Program-made: the position numbers and the translations under genes
Assembly: GCA_003290165.1 (NCBI GenBank)
Contig: QNQO01000219.1
Coordinates: 930,001 to 994,000, forward strand
DNA length: 64,000 nt
Direction: 5' to 3'
From: Berberis thunbergii
Lineage: Eukaryota; Streptophyta; Magnoliopsida; Ranunculales; Berberidaceae
Shown: in pieces, positions 1 to 10,335 of the stretch
How the letters are laid out: the number at the start of each line of letters is the position of its first letter
Position numbering within the stretch: position 1 is the stretch's first letter
The notes under the pieces: model-generated
Told to the model about the DNA's origin: nothing
The model's database searches: none
What the model saw: only the letters and a program-made list of their open reading frames with translations

Positions 1-26
1 GGCAACAGCAACATCGCGTGCACTGA

Positions 27-335
27 CACTACACCAAATTGACACTTTTGTAACATCTCTCAAAACAGTATCATTTTTTAGATGTTACAATTCACCAAAC
101 AATTTCAAATCAAAACTAAATTTAGTCAAAAAATGAAAAACAGTAACACAAAAAAAATGATACAATAAGTTGGATCACCATGAATAGTATCACTTTTATA
201 ATGATACTCTTCATGATGATACTATTATTGTATCATTTTATTTGTGAAAATGTGTAAAGTTGTTAGGTGAATTGTTACACTTTAAAAATGATACTGTTTT
301 AGAGGGTGTTACAAAAATGCCAATATGGTGTAGTG
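27..335. mobile_element. CACTA-type MITE
   Basis: A 309-bp non-autonomous element. Left end CACTACACCAAATTGACA and right end (reverse complement) CACTACACCATATTGGCA are near-perfect inverted repeats, and the similarity extends inward about 70 bp. It is flanked by a 3-bp duplication TGA (24-26 and 336-338), the size expected of CACTA elements. The interior is AT-rich with copies of ATGATAC/GTATCAT and has no coding capacity. Confidence 0.9.
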
Positions 336-1520
336 TGAGCGTTTCAGGGGTAGTATTACTTCGTTCAGCTAGATGGATTTTGATCTTCTCGTACATGGGA
401 AACTGAAATGGCCACATGACAGATTCATGCCAGTGCAAGCACAAGACCACTGTATACTCCACGAATACCCTCCTCATGAGCTATTCTCCTCAATGCAGCG
501 AATGTGCTTGTATATGGCACCACCACCGATCTCATTCATTGAGTTTGAAATTGTTGGAAATATACTTGCTGTAAATTAAAACAGGAACGAATTAAGTTAC
601 CGATTTTCTTGGGTTGAGTCGCGGACTAGGTCCTTCTCTTTAAGACGTTCGCGGCTCTACTCAAGATTGTCCAAGCAGTATGATAGCCTCATCGCCCCCA
701 AGATAAAACAGCCAAGAATTCTGCATTTGTCTCGTTCAATCACATGCACTGTTGACGAACGAAAATCTATTCACCCTTTACTTTCTTTTGCTCGGAATCA
801 CGAAATACAATAAACACGAAAATTAGAAAAGTAATGGAATACTGTGAAACTCTCTGAAATACAAAATATAGACTGATTTCGAAACAGGTAAAACTCTATG
901 TTTTTATTGATAAAAAACTCTAAGTTTTTATTGATAAAAAACTCAAGCGATATATGAAATCAAGTGTTTTGCTTGTAGGCACCATCAGCTAGTGTTGTTG
1001 TGAAGGGACTATCACAAAAGACTATGAGGAAGATCTAAATCATATTTTGTATGTTTCTACTTGAACTACTTGTTAGAATTAACAAACTCTTAATATTGAA
1101 TTTGTATAATTGGTTTATTTTCACTTATGTCATTTTCATTCTTTTTTTTTTAAATTTTGGAACACCTGGGGAAGTGCAGTCACCCCAACTTCGTGTTCCT
1201 GCACAGTTTCAAAAGGTTGTTTCAACCTGAGAAGATGACTACTTGATAGCTCTCAATTGCATGGTTACAGTTATTGCAGTGAGAGTTGGAGTTGAATCAA
1301 GTTCATTCTCTTAACAAGTGCCTTGATGTTTACAGTTATAGCAGTCAAATTATGAGCACTGGGTGGAGTTCTTGGAAGGTCTGGTATTTTACTGAAAAGC
1401 TATCTTAGTATATCTTTTTTGGTAAAGATATAAAGCTATCATCCTCCATCCTCCATTTTTTTTTCTGAGTTCTTTACATATGTTAATGGTCAGTCTTAAA
1501 TTTTCAATATGATATTACAG
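336..1520. other. Intergenic, no gene recognised
   Basis: AT-rich sequence with short open frames only (for example 373-579, 68 codons, no recognisable domain). Holds a two-copy 25-bp tandem repeat around 890-943 (motif gtttttattgataaaaaac). Near 1478-1498 and 1573-1592 an inverted repeat (tatgttaatggtcagtct / agactgaccattaacata) frames the alcohol dehydrogenase fragment at 1521. Confidence 0.5.
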
Positions 1521-1580
1521 GTTTGGTGTGACTGAATTTGTGAACCCCAAGGATCATAGCAAGCATGTTCAAGACTGACC
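1521..1580 (+). pseudogene. Alcohol dehydrogenase exon fragment
   Basis: A splice acceptor (gatattacag) is followed by codons reading FGVTEFVNPKDHSKHVQD, which matches the segment of plant zinc-dependent alcohol dehydrogenases (ADH class P/III) just after the NAD-binding fold, where homologues read GVTEFVNPKDH. Only about 18 codons survive. A second, shorter copy of the same words (EFVNPKDH) lies at about 1640-1666, and the next piece of the ADH exon appears at 2325-2357. The pieces are scattered around an unrelated AAA-ATPase fragment, so this is a pasted fragment and not a decaying gene in place. Family assignment is from recognised motif similarity, not a search. Confidence 0.65.
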
Positions 1581-1667
1581 ATTAACATACTTTCCAACTA
1601 ATTCGTATTGTTTAACTTGTGACAGAGATCATAACAAGCCTGAATTTGTGAACCCAAAGGATCATAT

Positions 1668-1700
1668 TGTTATTGACTGCAGTTTTGCTGTGATTGTTCA
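1668..1700. repeat. 33-bp direct repeat, copy 1
   Basis: The stretch starting tgttattgactgcagtttt is repeated exactly at 2292-2324. The two copies bracket the AAA-ATPase fragment, and copy 2 leads straight into the second ADH piece. This suggests the ATPase fragment was inserted into, or recombined with, an ADH-derived fragment. Confidence 0.85.
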
Positions 1701-1775
1701 TTATCAGTATTGCTGGAGAAGATTATGTCTGTCATGGACAGTGGGAAAATAGTAGTCAAATGAGGGATTTTGCAG

Positions 1776-2130
1776 AAGAGTGACCAAGTTTTTTGTCTTT
1801 GGTGATTTCAACACTGAAGAGCTAGTGCAGATTGCCCATCTCAAGATGAAGAGTCAAGTCGGGGATAGTTTGTTGTATGGGTTCAAGTTGCATTCATCAT
1901 GCAGTGTGGATGCCATCACATAGCTAATAGACAGAGAAACCTCTGAATAACAACGGAAAGAAATGAATGGAGGCTTAGTCGAACCAATGCTTGTGAATGC
2001 TAGAGAGAATTTGGATCTTCGGTTTGATTATGACTCTGCAGATGTAGATGACCTACTCACCATCACCTTTGAAGATCTTGAAGTGGGTCTGAAGTTGCTT
2101 ACTGCCAGTGTGAGTTTCTGTGGTGTTTGA
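1776..2130 (+). pseudogene. AAA-ATPase (CbxX/CfxQ-like) C-terminal fragment
   Basis: After a good acceptor (ttttgcag) the frame reads RVTKFFVFGDFNTEELVQIA, then LLYGFKLHSSCSVDAI, then EMNGGLVEPMLVNARENLDL (last at about 1963-2022). This is the C-terminal lid region of the plant ankyrin/AAA-ATPase family related to bacterial CbxX/CfxQ. In those proteins MNGGLV...VNARENLDLRL is the sensor-2-like tail. Two in-frame stops (near 1921 and 1948) break it, and the Walker A and B region is absent. It sits between two ADH fragments and upstream of a CACTA terminus, which suggests transposon-mediated capture. No function is likely. Family call rests on recognised motifs. Confidence 0.65.
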
Positions 2131-2291
2131 AGTGACTGCAACTAAAGTCATGGCTATTTCTTCCAATAAGAAAGGGTTTCAACTAAGCTTGACTAAAATG
2201 TGCCCAAAAGAAACAATTATTAGGAAGGACATTCTTTGTAGGTTCTAAGAGGTTGAAGAATTAGAATCAGGGTTGCCATTTCTCTTCCATA

Positions 2292-2357
2292 TGTTATTGA
2301 CTGCAGTTTTGCTGTGATTGTTCAAATGGAGGAGTGGACCGCAACATTGAATGTACT
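2292..2357 (+). pseudogene. 33-bp repeat copy 2 plus second ADH fragment
   Basis: 2292-2324 is the second copy of the 33-bp repeat at 1668-1700. It runs into 2325-2357, which reads NGGVDRNIECT. That is the alcohol dehydrogenase segment that follows the NPKDH segment in the intact enzyme (TDGGVDRSVECT in homologues). Sequence downstream to 2400 no longer matches the enzyme as far as I can see. Confidence 0.6.
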
Positions 2358-2580
2358 ATTGCCAAGTTGCAAGCAGAAATATGGGAGATACGTACTGTAA
2401 GAGAGTTAAGAAATGTTTAAGTGTAATACATTATCTTATTAATTACATTATCTTTATTATTTGATAGATTTTGTGACTCGATGTAATACATTATCTTATT
2501 AATTACATTACTTTGCCTCCATTCATAGAAATGTTTAAGTTTGACACATTTAGATTTTTATTTTCTAGAAATAAAACTTA
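2358..2580. other. Intergenic, no gene recognised
   Basis: AT-rich. A 33-bp unit (atgtaataca ttatcttatt aattacatta) occurs twice at about 2418-2445 and 2480-2510. Nothing coding is seen. Confidence 0.4.
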
Positions 2581-2835
2581 TAAGATATTATAAAAAGTCA
2601 TTTGATAGCACTTGATACAATAGCATTTGTTAAATGCTACGTGAGAGAAGACAATAGCGTTTCTGAAACGCTATAAATGGTCTACTTACAATAGCATTTC
2701 TAAAACGCTATAAATAAGTCTGTTTCTATTATAGCTCTGGCAGACACAACGTTTGCTAAAACGCTATGGTAAAACACTATGGTATCCTACCATAGCGCTT
2801 TTGAAATGCTATTAATGAACATTTCTTTTGTAGTG
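2581..2835. mobile_element. CACTA element terminus (right end)
   Basis: Read on the minus strand the region begins CACTACAAAAGAAATGTT at 2835 and continues with at least four copies of a subterminal palindrome of the type atagcgttt..aaacgctat (about 2625-2810). That is the usual architecture of an En/Spm-CACTA end, where the subterminal repeats bind the transposase. The bases just outside are ATT. I could not find a matching CACTACAA end upstream, so the element is either truncated or its other end has diverged. It abuts a copia RNase H fragment at 2845. Confidence 0.75.
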
Positions 2836-2844
2836 ATTTACACT

Positions 2845-3192
2845 TGGCAAGGTAGCAGTGTCGTGGAGATCTCAAAAACAAACGTGTATAGCACGTTCCA
2901 CAATGCAATATGAATTTATAGCCTTAGATCAGACTGTTGAAGAAGCAGATTGGTTGAGAAATTTTTTAGAAGATATTCCGTTATGGCCTCAACCTGTGAC
3001 TGCTATATGTATTCACTGTGACTGCATGGTAGCCATTGCACGAGAGAAAAATAACATTTACAATGGCAAGTCTAAGCACATAAGACGACAACATAACACT
3101 ATAAAATAATTGCTCAAAACTAGGATCATTTCAATTGATTATGTGAAGTCAAAGGAGAATATTGCGGAGCAACTTACAAAGGGTATACCAAA
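2845..3192 (+). pseudogene. Ty1/copia RNase H fragment
   Basis: Reads VSWRSQKQTCIARSTMQYEF, then ADWLRNFLEDIP, IHCDCMVAIA, SKHIRRQHNTIK and (after a stop near 3107) VKSKENIAEQLTKGI. This is the C-terminal RNase H domain of a copia polyprotein. The DxxxA-type CDC/IA motif and the terminal SKHI-R-H block are recognisable. There is no upstream polymerase, because the CACTA terminus ends just before it, so this is a scrap of a larger copia copy disrupted by the CACTA element. Confidence 0.85.
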
Positions 3193-3409
3193 TTAGTTCG
3201 TTTACATTTTACACTTGGGGTTCATACACCCATCAATTTCATTGCACAACTCCAATCTCAGCCAACAGTGCCATAACTTCATCTCCTCCATTAGCAATGT
3301 TTCTATTTCTGGTCGCCATCAACGACGCTAATCTTAAATCGCCAACCACAACCACCACGGAGCACAGAAACATCCATCGTCTCATCCTCACTACATCAAA
3401 AATACCCAT

Positions 3410-3772
3410 CAGCAACGGTTTGAGACCATGGGGGTAACCTATTGCCATGGCTTAGAGGCTTGGCCATTTGAGGCGTCGCCAAATCACCATTGACAGCTAT
3501 AAATGGTGGCAACACATATTAGCAAAGGTTTTATGTTCGAGGACGCTTGATGATTTTCTGCATTTAGCCACGGTTTAGCCATGGCTACCCGGCATGGCTA
3601 GATGCTCCACGTTCCATAACCGTGGCAACATATATCACTTATTTTGAATTTCTTTGGTCTCATAGCCATTGCAGGCATAATGGCCACGGTTTTAAGTCGT
3701 TGCAAGCATGATGACCACGGTTTTAAGCCGTGGCAAGCATGAATTACCAACGGTTTTAAGCCGTGGCTAGTC
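3410..3772. repeat. CACTA left subterminal repeats
   Basis: Copies of the motif cacggttttaagccgtgg in perfect and decayed form occur at about 3413, 3570-3620, 3685, 3715 and 3748. Their partners sit at 10980-11170 in the opposite end of the same element. Confidence 0.85.
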
Positions 3773-4961
3773 AAAACAAAATTCAAAAAAAAAAAAAAAA
3801 TCTGGTTTGTTGCGAGGGTTTGAAATAGTTGCAAATTAATATATATGAAAAAAAATTTACATTTTTTTTGCTGCTGCAGCAAAATCACAGCCCCACACCT
3901 GCAAAATCAGTCCTTACTAAGATCGACCAGACACTTGCCATGTGGCGTGTACCTGTGCCTACGACACGACTACCGTGTCATGCCTCCGTCATGAATATGA
4001 TTCCACAAACTATATGCTAGATAAATACAACAACAACAGTAAAATGGAACCTTGGAATTGCATTCAAATGAAGCCAAGTATCTATTAAATTTATACAAGT
4101 CATGGATGCTATATTGCATGATGCTACATTGACAAGTCATGGAAGCATGTAACAAAAGAAACTTGTAGAAGAAGAATTCAATTAAAAAAATATGCTGAAA
4201 CCCCAAGTGGTTTATCTTATCTCCCTGTTTGTGCACAGACAAATATATGTGTCTTGGTAATATTTGACTGAAACCCTTTAGTTCTTAAACTCTAGAAATA
4301 CAAAGTACGAAATAACAATGACAAACCTGTATATGACTGGTTTAAGAAAACCAACAATCTATCATTGGAAAAGGAATTAAGAAAACCAACAATCTATCAA
4401 AAACGTCACATCCCCTTTTCCAATGAATAAACTATAAGCAGAAAAGTGTACACTAGGAAAGTGGAGAAAAGTTAAAATAATAAGAAAGCACTTATGATAG
4501 CAAAAGAGCACAAAAAGTGAATGAAGGTCATGTACCAAATCACCGCGAGTTAGAAAACATGCAACAGAATGTCGTGCAAGATGATGGATCCAACCCACTT
4601 CCTTAGCTATCATAAAAAATAAAAAAATAAATAAAAAATAAAAAACGTGCTTCAGGTGTTGCTTTAATGTTGAATTACATAAATTGCACATCGGTTTTAG
4701 TGAATAATCCGGCAAGCAATCAATAGATTGGCCAACACAAGCAAAGATTCTTCAAACAAACCAAAACCTGGGTCATGATGGCGTCAATCCAAGGATATCC
4801 TGTCCGAGCATCTCTCCAAGCCACGAACAATTCATTGTCATCAATCCAAGGTATTTACACTACCATGTCATATTCAACTTCGTTATTGTTTTCTCAGTGA
4901 TACAACTGGAACACATGTAATGCACAAAACGAGAACTAGAAAATAGAAGTTCTTGTTCAAG
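3773..4961. other. CACTA interior, no gene recognised
   Basis: AT-rich, with an A17 run at 3784-3800. No domain or splice-bounded frame was recognised. A short repeat (agaaaaccaacaatctatca) occurs twice at about 4346-4400. Confidence 0.4.
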
Positions 4962-5432
4962 TATATTCGAATATATATATATATATATTTTTTGAAAGGC
5001 AAGCGCGGGGTGTAAATGGGCTCCCCAGACCACAGAAAAATAGAACCGTTACAAGGTACATTTGATAGTACGGTCACTCGTTACAACATCCATAAAATAA
5101 TAAACTTGCTTCAAATCTTCAACAAAGAACCTAATTAGTTCTAGAATCACCGTCTCCAAGTTGGGATGTAACCCTGCAAAAAGTTTTGCTACTGAGGTAG
5201 TTGCAAGATAGACCTACCATAAAAGTTCTTCCTCATAAGTACCAATCAAGCCTTTAATCACTCTCATGGCGTGATTTATACCTAACGTAGGCCCTATGAT
5301 GTGTGAGAAGGCGTCGTAAGGATACGAGCCACATCGAATCATGATAAAAACACCATTGAATGCTAGCACTAATCTAGCATCCATACAAGGTGCTAATAAG
5401 CAGGTGCATTCTACTTGTAGGATCATCATCAG

Positions 5433-7246
5433 TTACCTGAATTTAGGATTTGTTTTCTTGCTTCGAGAGGACCTTCGAGGTACATATGCCGTGGGAGACT
5501 GGACAACCTCACGTTCTTCTTCACTAGTGTTGTGCCCCACCTTAGCTGCTTCCTCTTCAAGTGAAGTATGAATTTCAGCGACCAATGCATCCATGCCTAT
5601 TCTTGCAATTGCTGAATGCAGACCCTTAACGGCTTGGGGTGTTAGGCAATCCATGAGCATTGTGGGGTCTACCCTCAGTCCTCGTATACCAGCGATTGCA
5701 CGAAGCACCTCCACTACTTGCATTAGGTTTTCCTCTGAGTTAGATATGGGGGTAGACAAACCTGGCTCTGCTGCTACTTTAGTGTCTGAATCCGCAGCCT
5801 GAATCGCCGTTTCAATCCCATTGGGTGAGTAACCTGCATCCCTATAGTCATCCCTGAAATCTTTTAAGTGTTGCTCATTAACAACAACAACAAAACTCTG
5901 CTGCTCTGTGAGTAGTTGCTCCTGCGTTACGATCAGTGAATCATTGTCATCATGTGCTTGGGATTTCTGGTAATTGAATGTAGGAGTGCTCGTGCTCACT
6001 TGTGGCATACTGGTAGTGGAGTCCCTAGATTTGAATGTGTGTTTGCCAACGGCTGTAGTCCAGCCTTCCTCTCCGGATGCTTGAGTAGTATCCTTGCCAG
6101 TGTCACCTTGCTGAACTGGTCCCATTGTTGGTGTTTCTACAACCCCCTCATTAATCTCCTGTCCTTTGGCTTGATCTTTGTTCTTTTTTTGTTTGAAAGA
6201 ATGCTTACCCTCAGCTATTTGCCATCCTTCGTCTAAAGCTTCACTCCCCTCTTGGTTGTCTGTGGTTTTCTTCCTAACTGCTCTCCAGTATTTGGTGGTT
6301 TTGGCTTTGGTTTGTTTATTCTTTGGGCATTGAGAGGAAGCGTGACCAAACCCCTTGCATTGGTTGCATTTAACTGGGCGCCAGGAATACTCCACGTCTA
6401 TTGCAATGGACTTACCATCGTCAATAGTGATTGGAATAGAGCTTGGAAAACTGTTGTTCGCGTCGATCTCGACGCAAATCCGTGCATATGCCAACCTAGT
6501 TTTGCTCTTTGTGACATTGTCCAACAACAAAGGCTGCCCCAACGCACTAGCGATGGCTTGTAATCCTTCAGGGCTCCAAAGAAACAGGGGTACACCACGC
6601 AGATTTACCCAAATGGGAACCGAGTTTCCACTTCTACGTTGGCCTCCATGTAGGGTTGCCATGGTCTTACAATGAATATTCGGCTAGCAATATGCACTGG
6701 CCACAACTCCAGTACTTTCGTTCTATCCTCTTCATTATTGAATCTGAATACGAAAGCTTTATCACCATAGACGGTCATGTCAAAATCGCTTTTCAAGCTC
6801 CATAAGCACCGTAATCGTTCCTTAACAAAGCCATATGCAAGTCTCTTCCCTACGAAACTACCTATCAAATAACTTTCATATTCTTCTAGCCTCTTGCCAT
6901 GGTCAGCCATACGTATGTGGACAACTTGTTTCCCATCGATTGTCGCCGAGGGGACATATTTCAACTTGGTGGCGCCTTCATCACTTCGCTTGGCAAAGAG
7001 GGATGCCCAACACATGGTTTTTGACCCCGATGCATTGTGAGATGCATGTGGTTTCATATGGGTATTCATTGCTTCCTGTAGTGCTGTTTTCGATGCATGT
7101 AGCAATGCCCTTGTTTGGGTGTCATTGTCTCGTCTCGGATCTGGCTGGATCGGGTTGTCCTGATCGCAACCTGGGGTTACATCGTTGGTGTTGGTTCCTT
7201 CCCCTTCTTGAGTGGGGGGATCCGGACCTATATCACATTGTTGCAT
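5433..7246 (-). pseudogene. LINE ORF1 protein (DUF4283 / zinc-knuckle), one frameshift
   Basis: The N-terminal part (7246 down to about 6615) carries a DUF4283-type domain: GSFVGKRLAYGFVKERLRC, then GDKAFVFRFNNEEDR and IFIVRPWQPYME. The C-terminal part (from about 6640) resumes in another frame with VPIWVNLRGVPLFLW, followed by a CX2CX4HX4C knuckle, CNQCKGFGHASSQC, and an acidic, low-complexity tail ending SRSKKTNPKFR. In intact relatives these two halves are one protein, so a single-base frameshift near 6610-6640 splits it. The family is the RNA-binding ORF1p of plant L1-like LINEs. The ORF1 start at 7246 was chosen because it is the first ATG after the leader. Apart from this shift the frame is open over about 600 codons, so the insertion is fairly young. 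Confidence 0.8.
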
Positions 7247-7284
7247 CCTTAATCCATCAAGTTAGGGTAGGCAGCAAGGGTACG

Positions 7285-7385
7285 TGGACAGTATATCGAT
7301 ACCACTGTAGAGAGATCGAATCTACTGTAGAAACAGTAGATCGAGAACAGTAGATGCACAGTAGAATCGAGGGAACAGTAGATGA
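7285..7385. repeat. LINE 5' leader with ACAGTAGA repeats
   Basis: Six or more copies of acagtaga/tctactgt, partly as inverted pairs, lie immediately upstream of the LINE ORF1. Possibly an internal promoter or structured leader. That role is inferred. Confidence 0.5.
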
Positions 7386-7433
7386 ACCCAAGAATCGCCT
7401 CTACTGATGAACCCCTTTTATATTCGAGTATAT

Positions 7434-8619
7434 GTAACAGAATCTCAGATGAAATTTGAAATTCAAACACTGAATCTGGTTTATTAGATTGGGCAATATC
7501 TGTTATCAGATAAAATCTAGTAGAATGGCATCCCTAGAGACAAGGCAATATTGTTCAAGCCATGAATTCTTCTACCTTTTGCAATGCATGTAAGCATCTG
7601 GTTGAAACATTGCAACATATACGGATGTCAGTTTCCATCTGATAAAAACTCAGATGATAAAAACTCATTTGTATCAGGAAAATTTGTGTATGGAAATTCA
7701 ACCTCTAGTGTTTTATTTTGAAGGTCCTATTACATGGAAATTCAACCTCAATGTTTCTTATTCACACCACTTCAACTCAGCCATTGCTACCATCACACCA
7801 CCTCAATTGAAAAACTCTCCTCCATAGAAGAAGAGCTTCTCATAGTGAAGTGAGAGGTACTGGTACAAGGAGGGAAAAGGAGGAAGAAGAGAAGAGGTCC
7901 AGCCTTGAACATACTTCTAAATTCTAACGGAAACAATGTGTCTTCCTACAAAATGTTGGGATGTTTATCTGCTAAGTACTTGAATGTCTTTGGGACAATG
8001 ATTAGCAAAGTACATATGAGATCTCCTAGGATTAACTATTTCGCACAAACCTTATTAACAGTCAGACAAAGTGAAAAGAACTCTGATATTCTCACTGTTG
8101 ATAACAAGGCAATTACCATTGTAATGGTCTAATATTCCATTTCTCTGTCAAGTTATTATCTGTGTATGTATAATATGCTGAAATTTCCGAAAAACAACAA
8201 AACTACCACTGTGGTTACCAGCTTCACTATTCTCTATCTCTACATACAACTGAAGAATATTGATCTTCATCAATGAAACAGAATTCAACAGCTACATGGA
8301 ACTTTGACTCCACCACAACAATCTATGAGTTGGCAATGATGCTGGAAGGATGTGTCTTTTTCTTTACTCATTTGGATCTCCTTAACATGATGTTGTTGAA
8401 CTAAGGAGTGATTCAAACTAAGGATTGCATAAAATTTACTTAAGATGACAACAAGAAGATTTCTTTTAGATCAAATTTGGTTTTCTAATTAATCAATACC
8501 ATTCTCTTCAGTCCTCATCTTTACAGGCAATAATTTGATTCAAATATTTGAAGAAAATATATATCCTCTAATGGGTAAATGTTTGTCAGATATGTGGATA
8601 AGGCTAACCACATGTTTAC
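7434..8619. other. CACTA interior, no gene recognised
   Basis: AT-rich. Open frames are short (a 75-codon frame at 7905-8132 has no recognisable domain). Contains small direct repeats such as tgataaaaactca at about 7640-7665 and ggaaattcaacct at about 7695 and 7736. Confidence 0.35.
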
Positions 8620-8700
8620 CTTCAATTTTTTTAGAAGTTGAAGCCCAATCATGTCTGTCAAGTTGTAATCTATAAGAATTATATCCATCAGGGGTCTTCC
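8620..8700 (-). pseudogene. Captured exon, response-regulator-like
   Basis: An 81-bp segment bounded on the minus strand by a splice acceptor (ttttctggtttacag) and a donor (AAG|gtaaac). In one frame it reads RPLMDIILIDYNLTDMIG, then LQLLKKLK. The pattern D-hydrophobic-I-x-D-Y-x-(L/M)-x-x-M-x-G-x-x-L-L-K-K-(I/L)-K is that of the phospho-acceptor strand and helix 3 of plant type-A-like response regulators, and the exon ends at the LLKKIK position where such genes have an intron. The proline-glycine motif after the acceptor Asp is altered. No other receiver exons are seen nearby, so it looks like a captured fragment in the CACTA element. Confidence 0.4.
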
Positions 8701-9424
8701 CTGTAAACCAGAAAAGAAACAAGTTAACAGAGTGCTTCTTTGGTCCCCTTAAACAAATTTCATGTGCACATTCAAGAAACTTAGCTCTAAGTACACATAA
8801 GCTTAGCGCAAAATGATTTCAAAATTTGTGTGACAAACACAAGTTAGTTGTTACTAGATTGCTGAATAGGTAATGACAGTTACCAAGTTAAAAGTATGAG
8901 CTGCAACGTACATGTATTTTATCTTCTTGTGCAATATAAAATTTCATGTGAAAAACATGGAACAAAATCATGCAAATGAATTATAAAAAAATATTTAGCC
9001 TGTCCTTGTCTGTGTTAATTAGCTAAACCTGATAACTCAACCCTGAATATAAGGTACCCCAGTATACACTTGGAATTGGTATATCCAACACTTTAATAAG
9101 TAAATTTTCCATATTCCATCCTAATATTCACAACTTACATCAATTCTAACCATGTTAAGACTTTCAGCACAAATAGAAATTTAACAAAAAATTTGGTTAC
9201 TGATCAATAGGACTGTGTCTAGCTTAATTCATTTTCTTCCCTAAACTAATTCAAACAATGCGACTCCAAAGCCGAAATATGATGCACCTCCACAAGTTGA
9301 TAAAATAGGTCTAGCATGCTATAGGAAGGCTTCCTTCGAAAGATTCCAGGGGGTGAAGGTTTATGAATGTAGTATCTTACTTAAAACATAAACATAATAT
9401 TTTCAACATAAGTATACTGCTTAC
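8701..9424. other. CACTA interior, intron-like sequence
   Basis: AT-rich sequence between two exon-like fragments. No further exons could be assigned with confidence, though 9290-9360 contains a short open stretch on the minus strand (PPGIFRRKPSYSML). Confidence 0.35.
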
Positions 9425-9526
9425 ATTCTGCATTTTTTGTATCTCTGAATTCATCCACGCTTCTTCTGTCTCAATCACATCTATTGCAAATTTCATCTTC
9501 CAGGATTGCTCTTTTAGTTTTTCAAT
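9425..9526 (-). pseudogene. Captured coiled-coil exon B
   Basis: Exactly 34 codons between an acceptor (attttgttag) and a donor (AAT|gtaagc), reading IEKLKEQSWKMKFAIDVIET and then EEAWMNSEIQKMQN. The heptad-like charge pattern predicts a coiled coil. It joins in phase to exon A at 9737-9831, whose donor lies after AAAGAG. I do not recognise the parent gene. Two phase-compatible exons with canonical sites argue for genomic (intron-containing) capture of a host gene by the CACTA element, or for an uncharacterised accessory gene of the element. Confidence 0.45.
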
Positions 9527-9736
9527 CTAACAAAATAAGAACATGCAAACATTGAATACATAATTTTACTATAACTTAACAGATCTGATACAAGTAACTC
9601 TTATCTGAATTTGAAATGATCATTTTCTAGATTGACTTTGATACCATGTTTCAGGTAAACCAACAATAACAAAAAATTTCCAATAAAACTATCTGATCTG
9701 CAGTTTGACATGGAATGAAGATAGGTAAGTACTCAC

Positions 9737-9831
9737 CTCTTTCATTAGATCTTCCTTAGTCATCTTCTTCATAGCTGCTCTTTTAACCTTAATTTGTTTG
9801 TCATGTGCTTCATCAGAAGTGCAGTCATTAC
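9737..9831 (-). pseudogene. Captured coiled-coil exon A
   Basis: 95 bp between an acceptor (aaattcatag) and a consensus donor (GAG|gtgagt). The frame reads NDCTSDEAHDKQIKVKRAAM and then KKMTKEDLMKE, continuing in phase into exon B. Lysine-rich, helical, no catalytic motif. Parent gene not recognised. Confidence 0.45.
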
Positions 9832-10098
9832 CTATGAATTTGATTACAAGCGATGCTTATCAAAAGGCCAAGAAGAAGAAAATTGTACACTGTCATCCCT
9901 ACACTTTGCAATTCTTAAGTGAATACAATAAGAGGAGCTAAATTTCAAGACATCAAGGATTCAAAAATTAAGTTATCAGCAATTGGGTTTACAGTATAAG
10001 GCCTAGTGGCAAACCAACAAATGAAAAATTGAAAATTTGTGGGGTTCATTTAAACAAAACAAGCTTCAAGACCAGATTTTGTGAAGTGGGTCTTGATG

Positions 10099-10335
10099 GT
10101 TTTTTTTTTTTTTTTTAAAGGCAAGCGCGGGGTGGTAAATGGGCTCCCCAGACCACAGAAAAATAGAACCGTTACAAGTTACATTTGCTAGTACGTTCTC
10201 TCGTTACAACATCCATAGGACAATAAACTTGCTTCAAATCTTCAACAAAGAACCTAAGTAGTACTAGAATCACCGTCTCCAAGTTGGGGAGTAACCCTGC
10301 AAAATGTTCAGTTACTAAAGTAGTTGCATGATAGT
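10099..10335 (-). mobile_element. 5'-truncated LINE copy (3' end only)
   Basis: A T18 run at about 10100-10117 (poly-A tail on the minus strand) followed by sequence nearly identical to 4990-5215 of the larger LINE, from aaaggcaagcgcggggt to tagttgca.gatag. It is therefore a 5'-truncated sister copy of the same family inserted in the same CACTA element and orientation. No clear target duplication was found. Confidence 0.85.

Larger units (their letters stand above)
4977..7418 (-). mobile_element. Internally deleted LINE (ORF1 plus 3' end only)
   Basis: A minus-strand L1-type retroelement. The 3' end (plus-strand T run then TA repeats at 4977-4995) and the 5' end (near 7418) are bracketed by a 15-bp duplication tatattcgaAtatat / tatattcgaGtatat (4962-4976 and 7419-7433). 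From 5' to 3' it contains a ~170-bp leader with ACAGTAGA repeats, ORF1 (5433-7246, frameshifted) and about 430 bp of 3' region. No endonuclease or reverse transcriptase lies between. The 3' 220 bp also occur in a 5'-truncated copy at 10099-10335. The reading frame there (NLETVILELIRFFVEDLK) and the trailing ALAFQ resemble the C-terminus and tail of the LINE at 60656-62143. This fits an ORF1-only element mobilised in trans. Confidence 0.8.

Noticed and set aside
238..477. Minus-strand 79-codon frame
   Set aside because: It spans the CACTA MITE end and flank. No domain, and the MITE explains half of it.
5952..6675. Plus-strand frames of 94-106 codons
   Set aside because: Shadows of the LINE ORF1, which has the recognisable zinc knuckle on the opposite strand.
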